This document shows, piece by piece, positions 6,789 through 12,826 of a stretch of DNA of 12,826 bases. The notes under the pieces are model-generated. The model had not been told where the DNA came from. It was given only the letters and a program-made list of their open reading frames with translations, and made no database searches. The stretch's first letter is position 1. Each line of letters opens with the position of its first letter. This DNA comes from Clostridiales bacterium (GTDB taxonomy: Bacteria; Bacillota; Clostridia; WRLR01). A program made the position numbers and the translations under genes. The stretch is from positions 1 to 12,826 of the forward strand of contig JAISFK010000316.1 in the NCBI GenBank assembly GCA_031263625.1. Reading direction: 5' to 3'.

Positions 6789-7505
6789 GTGTACAATCTT
6801 CTCATTGCGGAAGACGAACAGCTGCTCCGCGAGTCGCTGGGCCACCTGATGCAGGCCTCCTGCGAGGAGCCGGCGCAGGCCCTGGCGCGCTTTGAGAACC
6901 TGCTGCGGCAGGGCCTGCGCGGACAGGCGGCCGCCTGCCTGGAAGAGGCCGGCCGGGCGATGCGCCGGCAGATGGAGATCAGCCGGGACGCGGCGCAACT
7001 CTTCGCCATGCGGGCCGTGCAGCTGGCGGAGGCGGTTGCGGCCGGGGCGGAGCCCTCCGCATCGCGCGCCGGGGACTGCATGTTCCGCCTCATATCCAGC
7101 TGCGACACCATCGATACGAGTTTCGCCTCGGCCATCGCCGGCATACAGGAGCTTGTGGCGGCGGGGCCCCGGCCCGGGGCGAAGAAGCCAAAAAAGGTGC
7201 TGCAGCGCTCCCTGCAATATATGAACGAGCACTACGCGGAGCGGATCAGCCTGGAGACCGTGGCGGCCCACGCCGGCATCCACCCCGCCCACCTCTCCAG
7301 GCTGTTCCATCAGGAGTGGTCGGGCACCTTTAAGGAGACGCTGACCGAAATTCGCCTGGGCAGGGCGAAGGAGCTTCTCCGCCAGAGCGACATGAAGGTC
7401 TATCAGATCGCCGGCCAGGTCGGCTTCCGGAAAGCGCGCTACTTCAGCGAGCTGTTTCGGAACAGCATGGGCATGACGCCCATGGAATACCGGGAACGGC
7501 AGTGA
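6789..7505 (+). CDS. AraC-type regulator, receiver-truncated YesN-like protein
   Basis: This 238-residue protein has an intact C-terminal AraC DNA-binding domain (about 150-238): first helix-turn-helix around ISLETVAAHAGIHPAHLSRL, second around VYQIAGQVGFRKARYFSELF, ending MTPMEYRERQ. The N-terminus (residues 1-17, YNLLIAEDEQLLRESL) is the first strand, acidic pair and start of helix 1 of a CheY-type receiver. The sequence then passes directly into an alpha-helical region rich in Ala, Arg and Glu. The phosphoacceptor Asp and the rest of the receiver are absent. Full YesN-type regulators are usually much longer. The gene is divergent from the LplBC operon and is its likely regulator. It may act without phosphorylation, or be decaying. 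No sensor kinase gene is visible in the window. Confidence 0.85.
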   Translation: MYNLLIAEDEQLLRESLGHLMQASCEEPAQALARFENLLRQGLRGQAAACLEEAGRAMRRQMEISRDAAQLFAMRAVQLAEAVAAGAEPSASRAGDCMFRLISSCDTIDTSFASAIAGIQELVAAGPRPGAKKPKKVLQRSLQYMNEHYAERISLETVAAHAGIHPAHLSRLFHQEWSGTFKETLTEIRLGRAKELLRQSDMKVYQIAGQVGFRKARYFSELFRNSMGMTPMEYRERQ

Positions 7506-7510
7506 CGGCG

Positions 7511-7538
7511 GCGGGCCGGTTTCAGCGGGCCGGTTTCA
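7511..7538. repeat. 14-bp perfect tandem duplication between convergent genes
   Basis: GCGGGCCGGTTTCA occurs twice back to back (7511-7524, 7525-7538) just after the regulator stop. The second unit supplies the stop codon of the DUF4091 remnant. No terminator with a T tract is seen between the two genes. Confidence 0.75.
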
Positions 7539-8000
7539 TTGGTATCTGAACGCCACCGTCGGCTCCTCTTTTTTGTGCCTTTCGCCCAGCGCGCCGTAAA
7601 TCCGCGCCGCAAGATCCTGCGCAAGGCTACACGGCTTGCCCATGTAGAGCTGGGGCAGGCAATGCTCGCCCATGCTGTCGTCGAAACGCCAGTAGCGGGG
7701 CGGCGTGCCCACAAAAGGCGGCTTGCGCGTGAACCAGTCCTCATTGCCCTTGCGCCCGTAAGCCGCGTCGATAATGGCGTCCAGTTTGCCCCGCACCGGC
7801 GCGGCCGCAAAATGCTGGACAAGATCCGCAAGCTGCACCGCGTTTCTCAGCGCCTTCAGCCGAATGGCGCCCGCGATGGCCGCGCTTTCCGGCGCGCCTT
7901 CTATGAAGGCCCCGTCCAAACCGTTGATGCGCAAAAAATCGTGGTACAGGAATACTTCATTCGCTCCTATTGCAGAGCCCCCTTCTATGGCATGATTATA
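7536..8000 (-). pseudogene. C-terminal remnant of a second DUF4091 gene
   Basis: The frame encodes only the last 150 or so residues of a DUF4091 protein. IRLKALRNAVQLADL matches LRLKVLRNHMQLLDL of the intact gene at 445-2238. AYGRKGNEDWFTRKPPF and VGTPPRYWRFDDS match the segment ending in TPPRYWDFGS. About 450 N-terminal residues are missing. There is no in-frame ATG or ribosome binding site within the homologous part, and the frame opens only by overlapping the small gene in another register. The homology begins within a few bases of that gene's stop, which suggests one deletion joined the two. It is probably not translated as a working enzyme. Confidence 0.8.
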
Positions 8001-8439
8001 CGTCCACCGCGCGGGAATTTCCCCGCAGCAGCTCCAGCGCGCCCACAATTTCCGCGTCGATGTTCTTCACCGGGTAGTAATGGGATGTCCCGCCCGACTC
8101 GCGCTCCGCGCTGGCGGCGCGGCCCGAAAAAGCGGCTTCGAGGGCCGGCGAAACCGGCGACGGCGCGTGGCCTTCAAGCGGCAACGCGCGGCCCGCCACG
8201 ACGGGCACCGCCATGGACGCGCTGTCCGGCCGCCTCTGCCAGAGAATGGCGGTGATCTCCAGCGACGGGTTGAGGCGCTCGATTTTCATGATGGCCTTTT
8301 TGCAGGCGTTGAATTTGTCGAAATCATAGTCCGTGTGCCCGTATTTGTCCAGCAAAATGTCCTCCAGGCTGTCCCCGTCCAGAAAAATCAAGCCAATGCG
8401 CGCCACGCTGTCCACGTCCAACTCCAAATAGCTTGCCAT
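7996..8439 (-). CDS. Second copy of the DUF4091-paired small protein, C-terminally clipped
   Basis: This 147-residue protein is a clear paralogue of the one at 2235-2729: FLDGDSLE (19-26), GHTDYDFDKFN (34-44), AILWQ (64-68), VVAG..LPLEG (80-90), YYPVKN...EIVGALEL (121-138). It ends at NSRAVDV, about 18 residues short of its paralogue, where the DUF4091 remnant begins. The ATG at 8439 is chosen because AAAGGA lies eight bases upstream and because it aligns with the paralogue; an in-frame ATG at 8493 lies inside a repeat and lacks a site. The conserved core is intact, so it could still be made and fold. Function is unknown; a ligand-sensing role is inferred from GAF/Cache-like features at the C-terminal end. 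Confidence 0.7.
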   Translation of the reverse strand: MASYLELDVDSVARIGLIFLDGDSLEDILLDKYGHTDYDFDKFNACKKAIMKIERLNPSLEITAILWQRRPDSASMAVPVVAGRALPLEGHAPSPVSPALEAAFSGRAASAERESGGTSHYYPVKNIDAEIVGALELLRGNSRAVDV

Positions 8440-8479
8440 AAGCCACGTCCTTTCCTTGCCGCATGCGGCCATATTGAAT

Positions 8480-8497
8480 AACGTTAACGACAACGTT
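8480..8497. repeat. Second occurrence of the 12-bp AACGTT repeat
   Basis: AACGTT occurs at 8480-8485 and 8492-8497, again 12 bases apart. The unit between them, TTAACGACAACG (8484-8495), differs by one base from TTAATGACAACG in the regulator leader. It lies 41-58 bp upstream of the small-gene start. It may be a shared operator or a dispersed repeat. Confidence 0.7.
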
Positions 8498-8507
8498 ATG
8501 CTGGCTG

Positions 8508-8533
8508 TCCGCGCTGCGCATCCGCGCTGCGCG
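8508..8533. repeat. 13-bp tandem duplication downstream of the Fic gene
   Basis: TCCGCGCTGCGCA (8508-8520) is followed at once by TCCGCGCTGCGCG (8521-8533). The GC-rich pair, enclosed by GCTG/CAGC, could fold into a stem after the Fic stop codon, but lacks a T tract. It may end or attenuate Fic transcription. Confidence 0.6.
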
Positions 8534-8541
8534 CCAAGCAG

Positions 8542-9204
8542 CTAATTTGTAAAGGGTATCCCGTCAATACAGTTGTCATACACGAACTGCGCGATCGTTT
8601 TCGCGTTGCCCGACTCGTAAAAGTTTACAAGGTGCTGGGTGAAGTCGCGGATCAATTCTTCCGGCACGGATATAATGCCGTGACCGTTTGCGATCATAAT
8701 CTGATTAGCCGCCAGCATAGCCGTGCGCTTATTGCCGTCGAGGTAGAATTGCCCGCGCATGGCGTACAGCATAACCGCTATCGACTGTTCTGTGGGGTTT
8801 GCAATAGCCTGCAATTCTGTCAAGCGGGCTTTTATGTCTGCCTCAGCCGGCATCTCCGGTTTCCACTTTGTGCCGCCGATTGTTACCGGCAGGGTGCGGA
8901 TATATCCCGCGCCATAAATAAGATTGTCGCCGCCAACAAGCTGATTTAGTTTGCACAGATAGGCATAATCCATCGGCGCGTCCAACGTGCCAAGCAAGAA
9001 CTGCCAAGCGTGTTTTAGATTGTTTATCGCGATTATATCCGATATCTTTACACACGGAGCCGCCGCGCCGCGAAATATAGCCTCCGTGTCCGGGTAGGTG
9101 ACGCCCAAGCCCTCCAGCTTTGCGCTTTTGTAAATATAGTCAACGATATTCCGCTTTGCCACAAATATATTTTGCTCCTGCGTCATATTGAATTTTGGGA
9201 TCAT
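8542..9204 (-). CDS. Fic-domain protein with substituted catalytic histidine
   Basis: This 220-residue protein has the Fic fold signature at 152-161: QFYLDGNKRT. In active Fic enzymes, which move AMP or other nucleotide groups onto target proteins, this motif is HPFx(D/E)GN(G/K)R; here the first His is Gln and Pro-Phe is Phe-Tyr, while the D-G-N-K-R part remains. Residues 27-32 (SAKLEG) fit the (S/T)xxxE(G/N) motif of the inhibitory helix, placed N-terminally as in class II Fic proteins. NIVDYIYKSA and LNQLVGGDNLIYGAGYIRT are also typical of the family. The start has AAAGGAGG (9215-9222) ten bases upstream. No antitoxin gene is adjacent. The DNA is AT-richer than its neighbours, suggesting later acquisition. 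It may lack adenylylation activity or use another chemistry. Confidence 0.85.
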   Translation of the reverse strand: MIPKFNMTQEQNIFVAKRNIVDYIYKSAKLEGLGVTYPDTEAIFRGAAAPCVKISDIIAINNLKHAWQFLLGTLDAPMDYAYLCKLNQLVGGDNLIYGAGYIRTLPVTIGGTKWKPEMPAEADIKARLTELQAIANPTEQSIAVMLYAMRGQFYLDGNKRTAMLAANQIMIANGHGIISVPEELIRDFTQHLVNFYESGNAKTIAQFVYDNCIDGIPFTN

Positions 9205-9253
9205 GGCTTGCCCGCCTCCTTTCCGTCAATGTCGGCAACGTCCAACGTTACCT

Positions 9254-9282
9254 GTTATAACGCGTATGATTATAAAAGTCAA
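9254..9282 (-). promoter_or_regulatory. Promoter of the Fic gene
   Basis: On the minus strand TTGACT (9277-9282) and TATAAC (9254-9259) each match consensus at five of six positions with the ideal 17-base spacing. The predicted start near 9247 falls on an AACGTT word (9244-9249), with a related AACGTC at 9237-9242. The Fic gene therefore seems to have its own transcript. Confidence 0.75.
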
Positions 9283-9466
9283 GTTGCTTATTGACCGCGC
9301 ATGACACCATTTTTTTGGAAACCAAGCGAGTTTGTGCGCTGTGTGCAATTTTGCGATCGCTTTTATGCAATATGGCAGCGAGCATTATTTTGTCATGCTG
9401 ACAATGCCAAGTGCCGGCATGGCGGCGGGCGACGGGCGGCGCCGGTGGGCGGCGCCCGCATGGCGC
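9283..9466. other. Intergenic stretch between MalG-like and Fic genes
   Basis: No gene is supported here. A six-base hairpin TTGTCA/TGACAA (9390-9404) and a GC-rich inverted segment (about 9433-9473) follow the MalG-like stop and could end that transcript, but neither has a good T tract on the minus strand. Confidence 0.35.
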
Positions 9467-10504
9467 CTATTCGCCTGTTATGCCCGAGCGCTCCACGCTC
9501 TCGATGAACTGCCGCTGCAGCACGAGATACAGTATGAGCACGGGCGCTATCGCCAGCAGCGCCCCGGCGAGCGACACCGCGTCGGGGAGCTTCGTGTTCG
9601 CGCCCATCTCCGCCGTGAACCTGTTCGCGAACGTCGCGATCCGCAGCGGGAGCGTCTGCAGCGTGCTCACGCTCACGCCGAACAGGCTGCGGGCGCCGGA
9701 GTTGCCCATGAACAGCGCCATCTGCGTCGTCTCGTTCCAGTACCACACCACGGAGAATATGACGGAGATCACCATGGCCGGGCCGGACATGGGCAGCGCT
9801 ATGCGCAGGAACACCCTGAACCTTCCGCAGCCGTCGATCTCCGCCGCCTCGTCAAGGGATTTCGGGTAGTTGCGGAAGAACTGGTAGAAGATGAGGATGA
9901 AGATGCTGCTCTTGAGTCCCTGCCCGAACATCGCGGGCAGGTAGACGGACCATGGCGTGTTGACGATGCCGTAGCCCAGAAACAGGATGTAGCGCGGCAC
10001 CGTGGTCACTTGCATGGGGATCATGTAGAACAGCACGGCCATCGCGAGCCACAGCTTTTTGAGGGGGAACTCGTAGCGCCCGAACGCGTAGCCCGCGAGA
10101 GCCGTGCAGGCAGTCTGCAGCAGCGCGGGCGCGGCCGAGAGCATGAAGCTCACGAAGAGGCCCTCGCCGTAGCGCAGCACCCGCACGGCCGTGGCCACGT
10201 TCTGCCAGTACAGCTGCGTGGGCACCCAGATGACCTTGGGATCCACCAGATCCGCGGGCGTCATGAAGGCCGAAACCAGCATGCGCAGAACGGGCAGGAT
10301 GAACACGAAGCCGAGGCTGGCCAGCACGACGTATACCAGGGCGAGGGGGAGCGCGCCTTTCTTGCCGTGGCTGCCCAGCAGGAATTTGCGCGCCTTGCCC
10401 AGGCGCCCCGCCAGCGCACGGCGGCCGCGATGGCCGCCGTCTCCAGCGCCGCCCGCGGCGACGCCTGCCGCGATGCTTTTTATTTGAGTGTCCATAGCGT
10501 CCAT
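9467..10504 (-). CDS. Carbohydrate ABC transporter permease, MalG type
   Basis: This 345-residue inner-membrane subunit has a long basic, glycine-rich N-terminal region (about residues 1-50), then about six hydrophobic segments, the first near 55-78. The EAA loop lies around 219-238 (DEAAEIDGCGRFRVFLRIALP within it), and TALAGYAFGRYEFP upstream of it is typical of MalG/UgpE-type permeases. The ATG at 10502-10504 is preferred over an upstream in-frame TTG (10522) because AGGGGGG (10511-10517) lies six bases ahead of it. The start follows the MalF-like stop with one base between, so the genes are coupled. The N-terminal extension before the first membrane segment is longer than usual. The sugar cannot be told from sequence. 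Confidence 0.92.
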   Translation of the reverse strand: MDAMDTQIKSIAAGVAAGGAGDGGHRGRRALAGRLGKARKFLLGSHGKKGALPLALVYVVLASLGFVFILPVLRMLVSAFMTPADLVDPKVIWVPTQLYWQNVATAVRVLRYGEGLFVSFMLSAAPALLQTACTALAGYAFGRYEFPLKKLWLAMAVLFYMIPMQVTTVPRYILFLGYGIVNTPWSVYLPAMFGQGLKSSIFILIFYQFFRNYPKSLDEAAEIDGCGRFRVFLRIALPMSGPAMVISVIFSVVWYWNETTQMALFMGNSGARSLFGVSVSTLQTLPLRIATFANRFTAEMGANTKLPDAVSLAGALLAIAPVLILYLVLQRQFIESVERSGITGE

Positions 10505-10505
10505 G

Positions 10506-11429
10506 TCAATCCCCCCTGTCAAAGACTCTGTACACGAGCAGCACGGCGAGCATGATGGCCGCCAGCGCCAGAAAATACAGCCAGCTTGCCGCAGCCGAGA
10601 GGCTGTACGGATGCACCGTGTCGGTCATGTTGCGCATGATGTACGGATTCATGCGGTTTATCTGCAGCGCCGGCAGCTTCGCGAGATCCTCGTATACGAG
10701 CGAGGAGCTGGTGCCGCTGAAATTGGCGATTTCTATTGCCGTGTAGATGGCGTTTATGAGAATGAGCGACTTCATGTGCGGCAGCGTGATCTTCCAGAAG
10801 CTCTCCCAGGCGCCAGCGCCGTCGATCTCGGCCGCCTCGTACACGGAGCGGCTTATCTTTTGCAGGCCGGCCAGAAAAATGAGTATCTGCACGCCGGAGA
10901 ACCACATGACCGTCACGAGGTTGTCCAGTATGAAATCCACTGCCTGCCCGAGCTGCGTCGGCATTATCTCGAACAGGGTTTCGAGCAGGTTGTCGTCCCC
11001 GAAATAGAAGTTGTCTATCCTTCCCATCAGCTCCAGAATGATCGGCCCGCTCATGATCACGACCGGCAGGAAGAAGACGACCCGGAACCCCGCGCGGAAG
11101 CGGAACTTGCCGTTCAGCAGGATGGCGATGACCAGGGAGAACACCATGACTATCGCGAGCGACATGCCGATAAAACGCATGTCCGCGAGCAGCTCGCTCT
11201 TGAACCTGATGTCCACGTTGAGGGCCTCGTTGTAGTTGACGAGCCCCGCGAACGTGAGCACGGCGCCGCCCGGTTGCGCCGACACGTTGCTCACGCTCAT
11301 GCGCAACGAGTACACGGCCGGGTACAGGCTGAACGCGAACAGGCCAATCAGCCACGGCAGTATGAACAGGTATCCGCTCAGGGCGTCGCGCGCCCGTATT
11401 GTGAGCGCCCGCCCTTTTTTGGAGTTCAC
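10506..11429 (-). CDS. Sugar ABC transporter permease, MalF type
   Basis: This 307-residue protein starts with a short basic region, then a first membrane segment (19-41, GYLFILPWLIGLFAFSLYPAVYS), which is the standard opening of MalF/UgpA-like permeases. Further segments follow, with FRVVFFLPVVIMSGP at 115-129 and the EAA loop at 197-217 (YEAAEIDGAGAWESFWKI..). It should pair with the MalG-like protein. The start is GTG (11427-11429) with GGGGGAG nine bases upstream; it lies six bases after the DUF5696 stop. No binding-protein or ATPase gene is in view; a binding protein may lie beyond the right edge. Confidence 0.92.
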   Translation of the reverse strand: MNSKKGRALTIRARDALSGYLFILPWLIGLFAFSLYPAVYSLRMSVSNVSAQPGGAVLTFAGLVNYNEALNVDIRFKSELLADMRFIGMSLAIVMVFSLVIAILLNGKFRFRAGFRVVFFLPVVIMSGPIILELMGRIDNFYFGDDNLLETLFEIMPTQLGQAVDFILDNLVTVMWFSGVQILIFLAGLQKISRSVYEAAEIDGAGAWESFWKITLPHMKSLILINAIYTAIEIANFSGTSSSLVYEDLAKLPALQINRMNPYIMRNMTDTVHPYSLSAAASWLYFLALAAIMLAVLLVYRVFDRGD

Positions 11430-11435
11430 GCTTCC

Positions 11436-12826
11436 TCACTCCCCCTTTCGCACCGCGAAGGACTGGGCCGGTATGGCCACGCCCTCATGCGCGCATTCCC
11501 GCGCGCCGTAGTTTACGTAGATCCGCGCGCCATTGCCGAAGACGGTGACGGCCACTCCGTCAGCCAGCGCTTTGTGATCCGTTATTTCCTGTCCATCCAC
11601 GAGGGAGAGCGCCCCGTTCATCTTCGCGTACAGCTCGCCAATCGCGGGGGCCCAGTCCAGATAGAACGTGGAGAACAGCTCCTCCTGCATGGTGTCGCGC
11701 AGCTCCCTGCTGTCCGCGCCCGTCAGTATGAACGACGGGTACGCGCCGTACTCCAGCGCCTTGAGCAGGCTGTACGGCGACTGCGCGCTCGTGTTCATAT
11801 AGGGCGCGTAGTATTCCATGCTGCCGCGCAGCGCCATCTGGAGGAACGGCACGGTGTCGGACTCGTACAGATACTGGCTGTTCACCATGGGGATGTCCAG
11901 GAATATGTCGGCGGTGTCCCACAGGTAGGCGTTGGGCGTGTTGAACGCCGACACGTCCGGCCTGTCGAACATCTGCAGCGTCTGGCTCCGCGTGACCTCG
12001 CCGCCCCGCGTGTTGTCCGCGTACAGGCTGCTGCCCATCTCGTCCACCGACAGCTCCAGGCCGGGGTGCGCCGTCAGCGTCGCCTCCACGAAGCCCGCGG
12101 CCAGCGACGGGCGCAGGATGTAGGATCTGCGGTACAGCAGCGAGAAGTTTTCGCGGTAGAGCATGGCGTAGCTCTTGGAGAGGGTCGTGGCCGCCTGCCA
12201 GTATTCGCTGATCTGGTCCTCGTTCGCAGTGATGGGGGAGACGTTCAGGAAAAACCGCCCGGCCTCACCCACGGCGGCGCTGAGGCGGGCAAAATCCGCG
12301 GCGCCGCCGATCTTCGGCTCAAAGGCCGTCTGCCCGTAGCGCGCGCCGTTTATCCCGCCCTTCTGCCAGCCCTTGTATACCATCGTGACGTTTTGGACGC
12401 CCTCCCGCCGGAGCGCCAGCAGGATGTCCTCCGCCTGCGCGGCCGTCGTGAAGATGGCGTTCGCGTTGGCCAGAAAACCCGCCTTTACGTCCGAGCCGAG
12501 GATGTCCGCGCGCAGCGGTATGCCGCCCGCGCCAGCCGAGCCGCCAGCCTCGTCTCCAGCGCCAGTCGAGCTGCCCGCGCCGTCAGAACCGTCAGAACCG
12601 CCAGCCGCGCCGGCCGCGCCCGCGCCAGCTCCTCCTGCCTCCACGCTCCCGCTACCCTCGCTGTCCTCGCCCGTCCCGCCGCCTCCGAGCGCGCCGCCCT
12701 CTTTCAGCAGCCGCCTGTACAGCCTGGCCATGCCCGCGTAGTCCGCGTCCTCGCCTGTGAGGAAGTAAAAGGACATCCTCGGCAGCATCTCGTTCATGCG
12801 CTCCTGCGGCGCCGGTACGCCGGAGC
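11436..12826 (-). CDS. DUF5696 domain protein, 5' end outside the window
   Basis: The frame is open from the right edge to a TGA at 11436-11438, so the gene continues upstream and the ATG at 12797 need not be the start. Numbering from that ATG, the protein has PRMSFYFLTGEDADYAGMARLYRRLL (5-31) as in DUF5696 proteins. It then has a low-complexity insert (33-93), followed by IPLRADILGS, VTMVYKGWQKGGINGARYG (138-154), FFLNVSP (182-188) and LSVDEMGSSLYADN (249-262). The alternation of aromatic strands and acidic tips suggests a glycosidase-like barrel, but no catalytic residue can be assigned. DUF5696 proteins commonly accompany Lpl- or Mal-type transporters. It is probably cotranscribed with the two downstream permeases. 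Localisation cannot be judged without the N-terminus. Confidence 0.8.
   Translation of the reverse strand, partial: SGVPAPQERMNEMLPRMSFYFLTGEDADYAGMARLYRRLLKEGGALGGGGTGEDSEGSGSVEAGGAGAGAAGAAGGSDGSDGAGSSTGAGDEAGGSAGAGGIPLRADILGSDVKAGFLANANAIFTTAAQAEDILLALRREGVQNVTMVYKGWQKGGINGARYGQTAFEPKIGGAADFARLSAAVGEAGRFFLNVSPITANEDQISEYWQAATTLSKSYAMLYRENFSLLYRRSYILRPSLAAGFVEATLTAHPGLELSVDEMGSSLYADNTRGGEVTRSQTLQMFDRPDVSAFNTPNAYLWDTADIFLDIPMVNSQYLYESDTVPFLQMALRGSMEYYAPYMNTSAQSPYSLLKALEYGAYPSFILTGADSRELRDTMQEELFSTFYLDWAPAIGELYAKMNGALSLVDGQEITDHKALADGVAVTVFGNGARIYVNYGARECAHEGVAIPAQSFAVRKGE
12519..12701 (-). repeat. Gly/Ala/Ser-rich low-complexity insert in the DUF5696 gene
   Basis: About 60 codons encode a stretch of almost only Gly, Ala, Ser, with some Asp/Glu. 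It interrupts the domain between the YRRLL helix and the IPLRADILG strand. Short repeats are seen within it, for example CCGTCAGAA twice in a row (12580-12597). The frame is kept. It resembles in composition the repeat linker of the binding lipoprotein at 4258-4350. Confidence 0.75.

Noticed and set aside
6699..8497. The 12-bp repeats considered as a CRISPR array or as ends of an insertion sequence.
   Set aside because: Units are far too short and adjacent without spacers for CRISPR, and no transposase or target-site duplication is seen between the two sites.
8440..8541. Possible promoter directly upstream of the second small gene.
   Set aside because: No -35/-10 pair with acceptable spacing and match was found on the minus strand; expression may come by read-through from the Fic gene.
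9332..10555. Plus-strand open frame of 407 codons opposite the MalG-like permease.
   Set aside because: Composition is Arg/His/Gln-rich shadow sequence, and the opposite strand holds a permease with EAA loop and membrane segments.
10519..11439. Alternative minus-strand frame of 306 codons over the MalF-like permease.
   Set aside because: It is a shifted frame, Arg/Ala/His-rich with no membrane segments, while the frame ending at 10506 encodes a clear permease.

Overview
The window looks like a carbohydrate-uptake region from a GC-rich member of the Bacillota, probably an uncultured clostridial or Paenibacillus-like lineage. The evidence is the strong AGGAGG-type ribosome binding sites, frequent GTG starts, LplB/LplC-type oligosaccharide transporters with a lipoprotein binding protein, a YesN/AraC-type regulator, and DUF4091 and DUF5696 proteins. 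No rRNA, tRNA, CRISPR array or insertion sequence was recognised.

Layout: (1) Positions 1-195 hold the C-terminal end of a LacI-family regulator on the + strand, followed by a short convergent spacer. (2) Positions 445-6415 hold a compact minus-strand operon, read from right to left: LplB-like permease, LplC-like permease, lipoprotein solute-binding protein, a small soluble protein of no family I can name, and a cytoplasmic DUF4091 protein translationally coupled to it. (3) Positions 6416-6788 are a divergent regulatory region with good promoters on both strands and a 12-bp tandem repeat. It leads into an AraC-type regulator (6789-7505, +) that keeps only the first residues of a receiver domain. 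(4) Positions 7536-8439 (minus) hold a second, damaged copy of the small protein/DUF4091 pair. The small gene is nearly complete, but about 1.4 kb appears deleted, so it runs straight into the last quarter of a DUF4091 gene. (5) Positions 8542-9204 (minus) encode an AT-richer Fic-domain protein with its own promoter and with Gln in place of the catalytic His. (6) Positions 9467-12826 (minus) hold a second sugar-transport cluster: a DUF5696 protein whose 5' end lies outside the window, then MalF-like and MalG-like permeases.

How the genes fit together: the first operon probably imports an oligosaccharide through LplB/LplC and the binding protein. An ATPase encoded elsewhere (MsmX-like, as is usual for this transporter group) would power uptake, and the cytoplasmic DUF4091 protein may process the sugar. 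The small protein is always next to DUF4091 here, even in the damaged copy, so it probably acts with it. The AraC-type protein is divergent to the operon and is its likely regulator. The second cluster (DUF5696 plus two permeases) is probably a separate uptake system whose binding protein lies outside the window.

The most interesting points are the duplicated small-protein/DUF4091 module with its internal deletion, the neighbouring regulator with a deleted receiver, the 12-bp AACGTT-bearing repeat found both in the regulator leader and upstream of the second module, and the Fic protein with a substituted catalytic motif.
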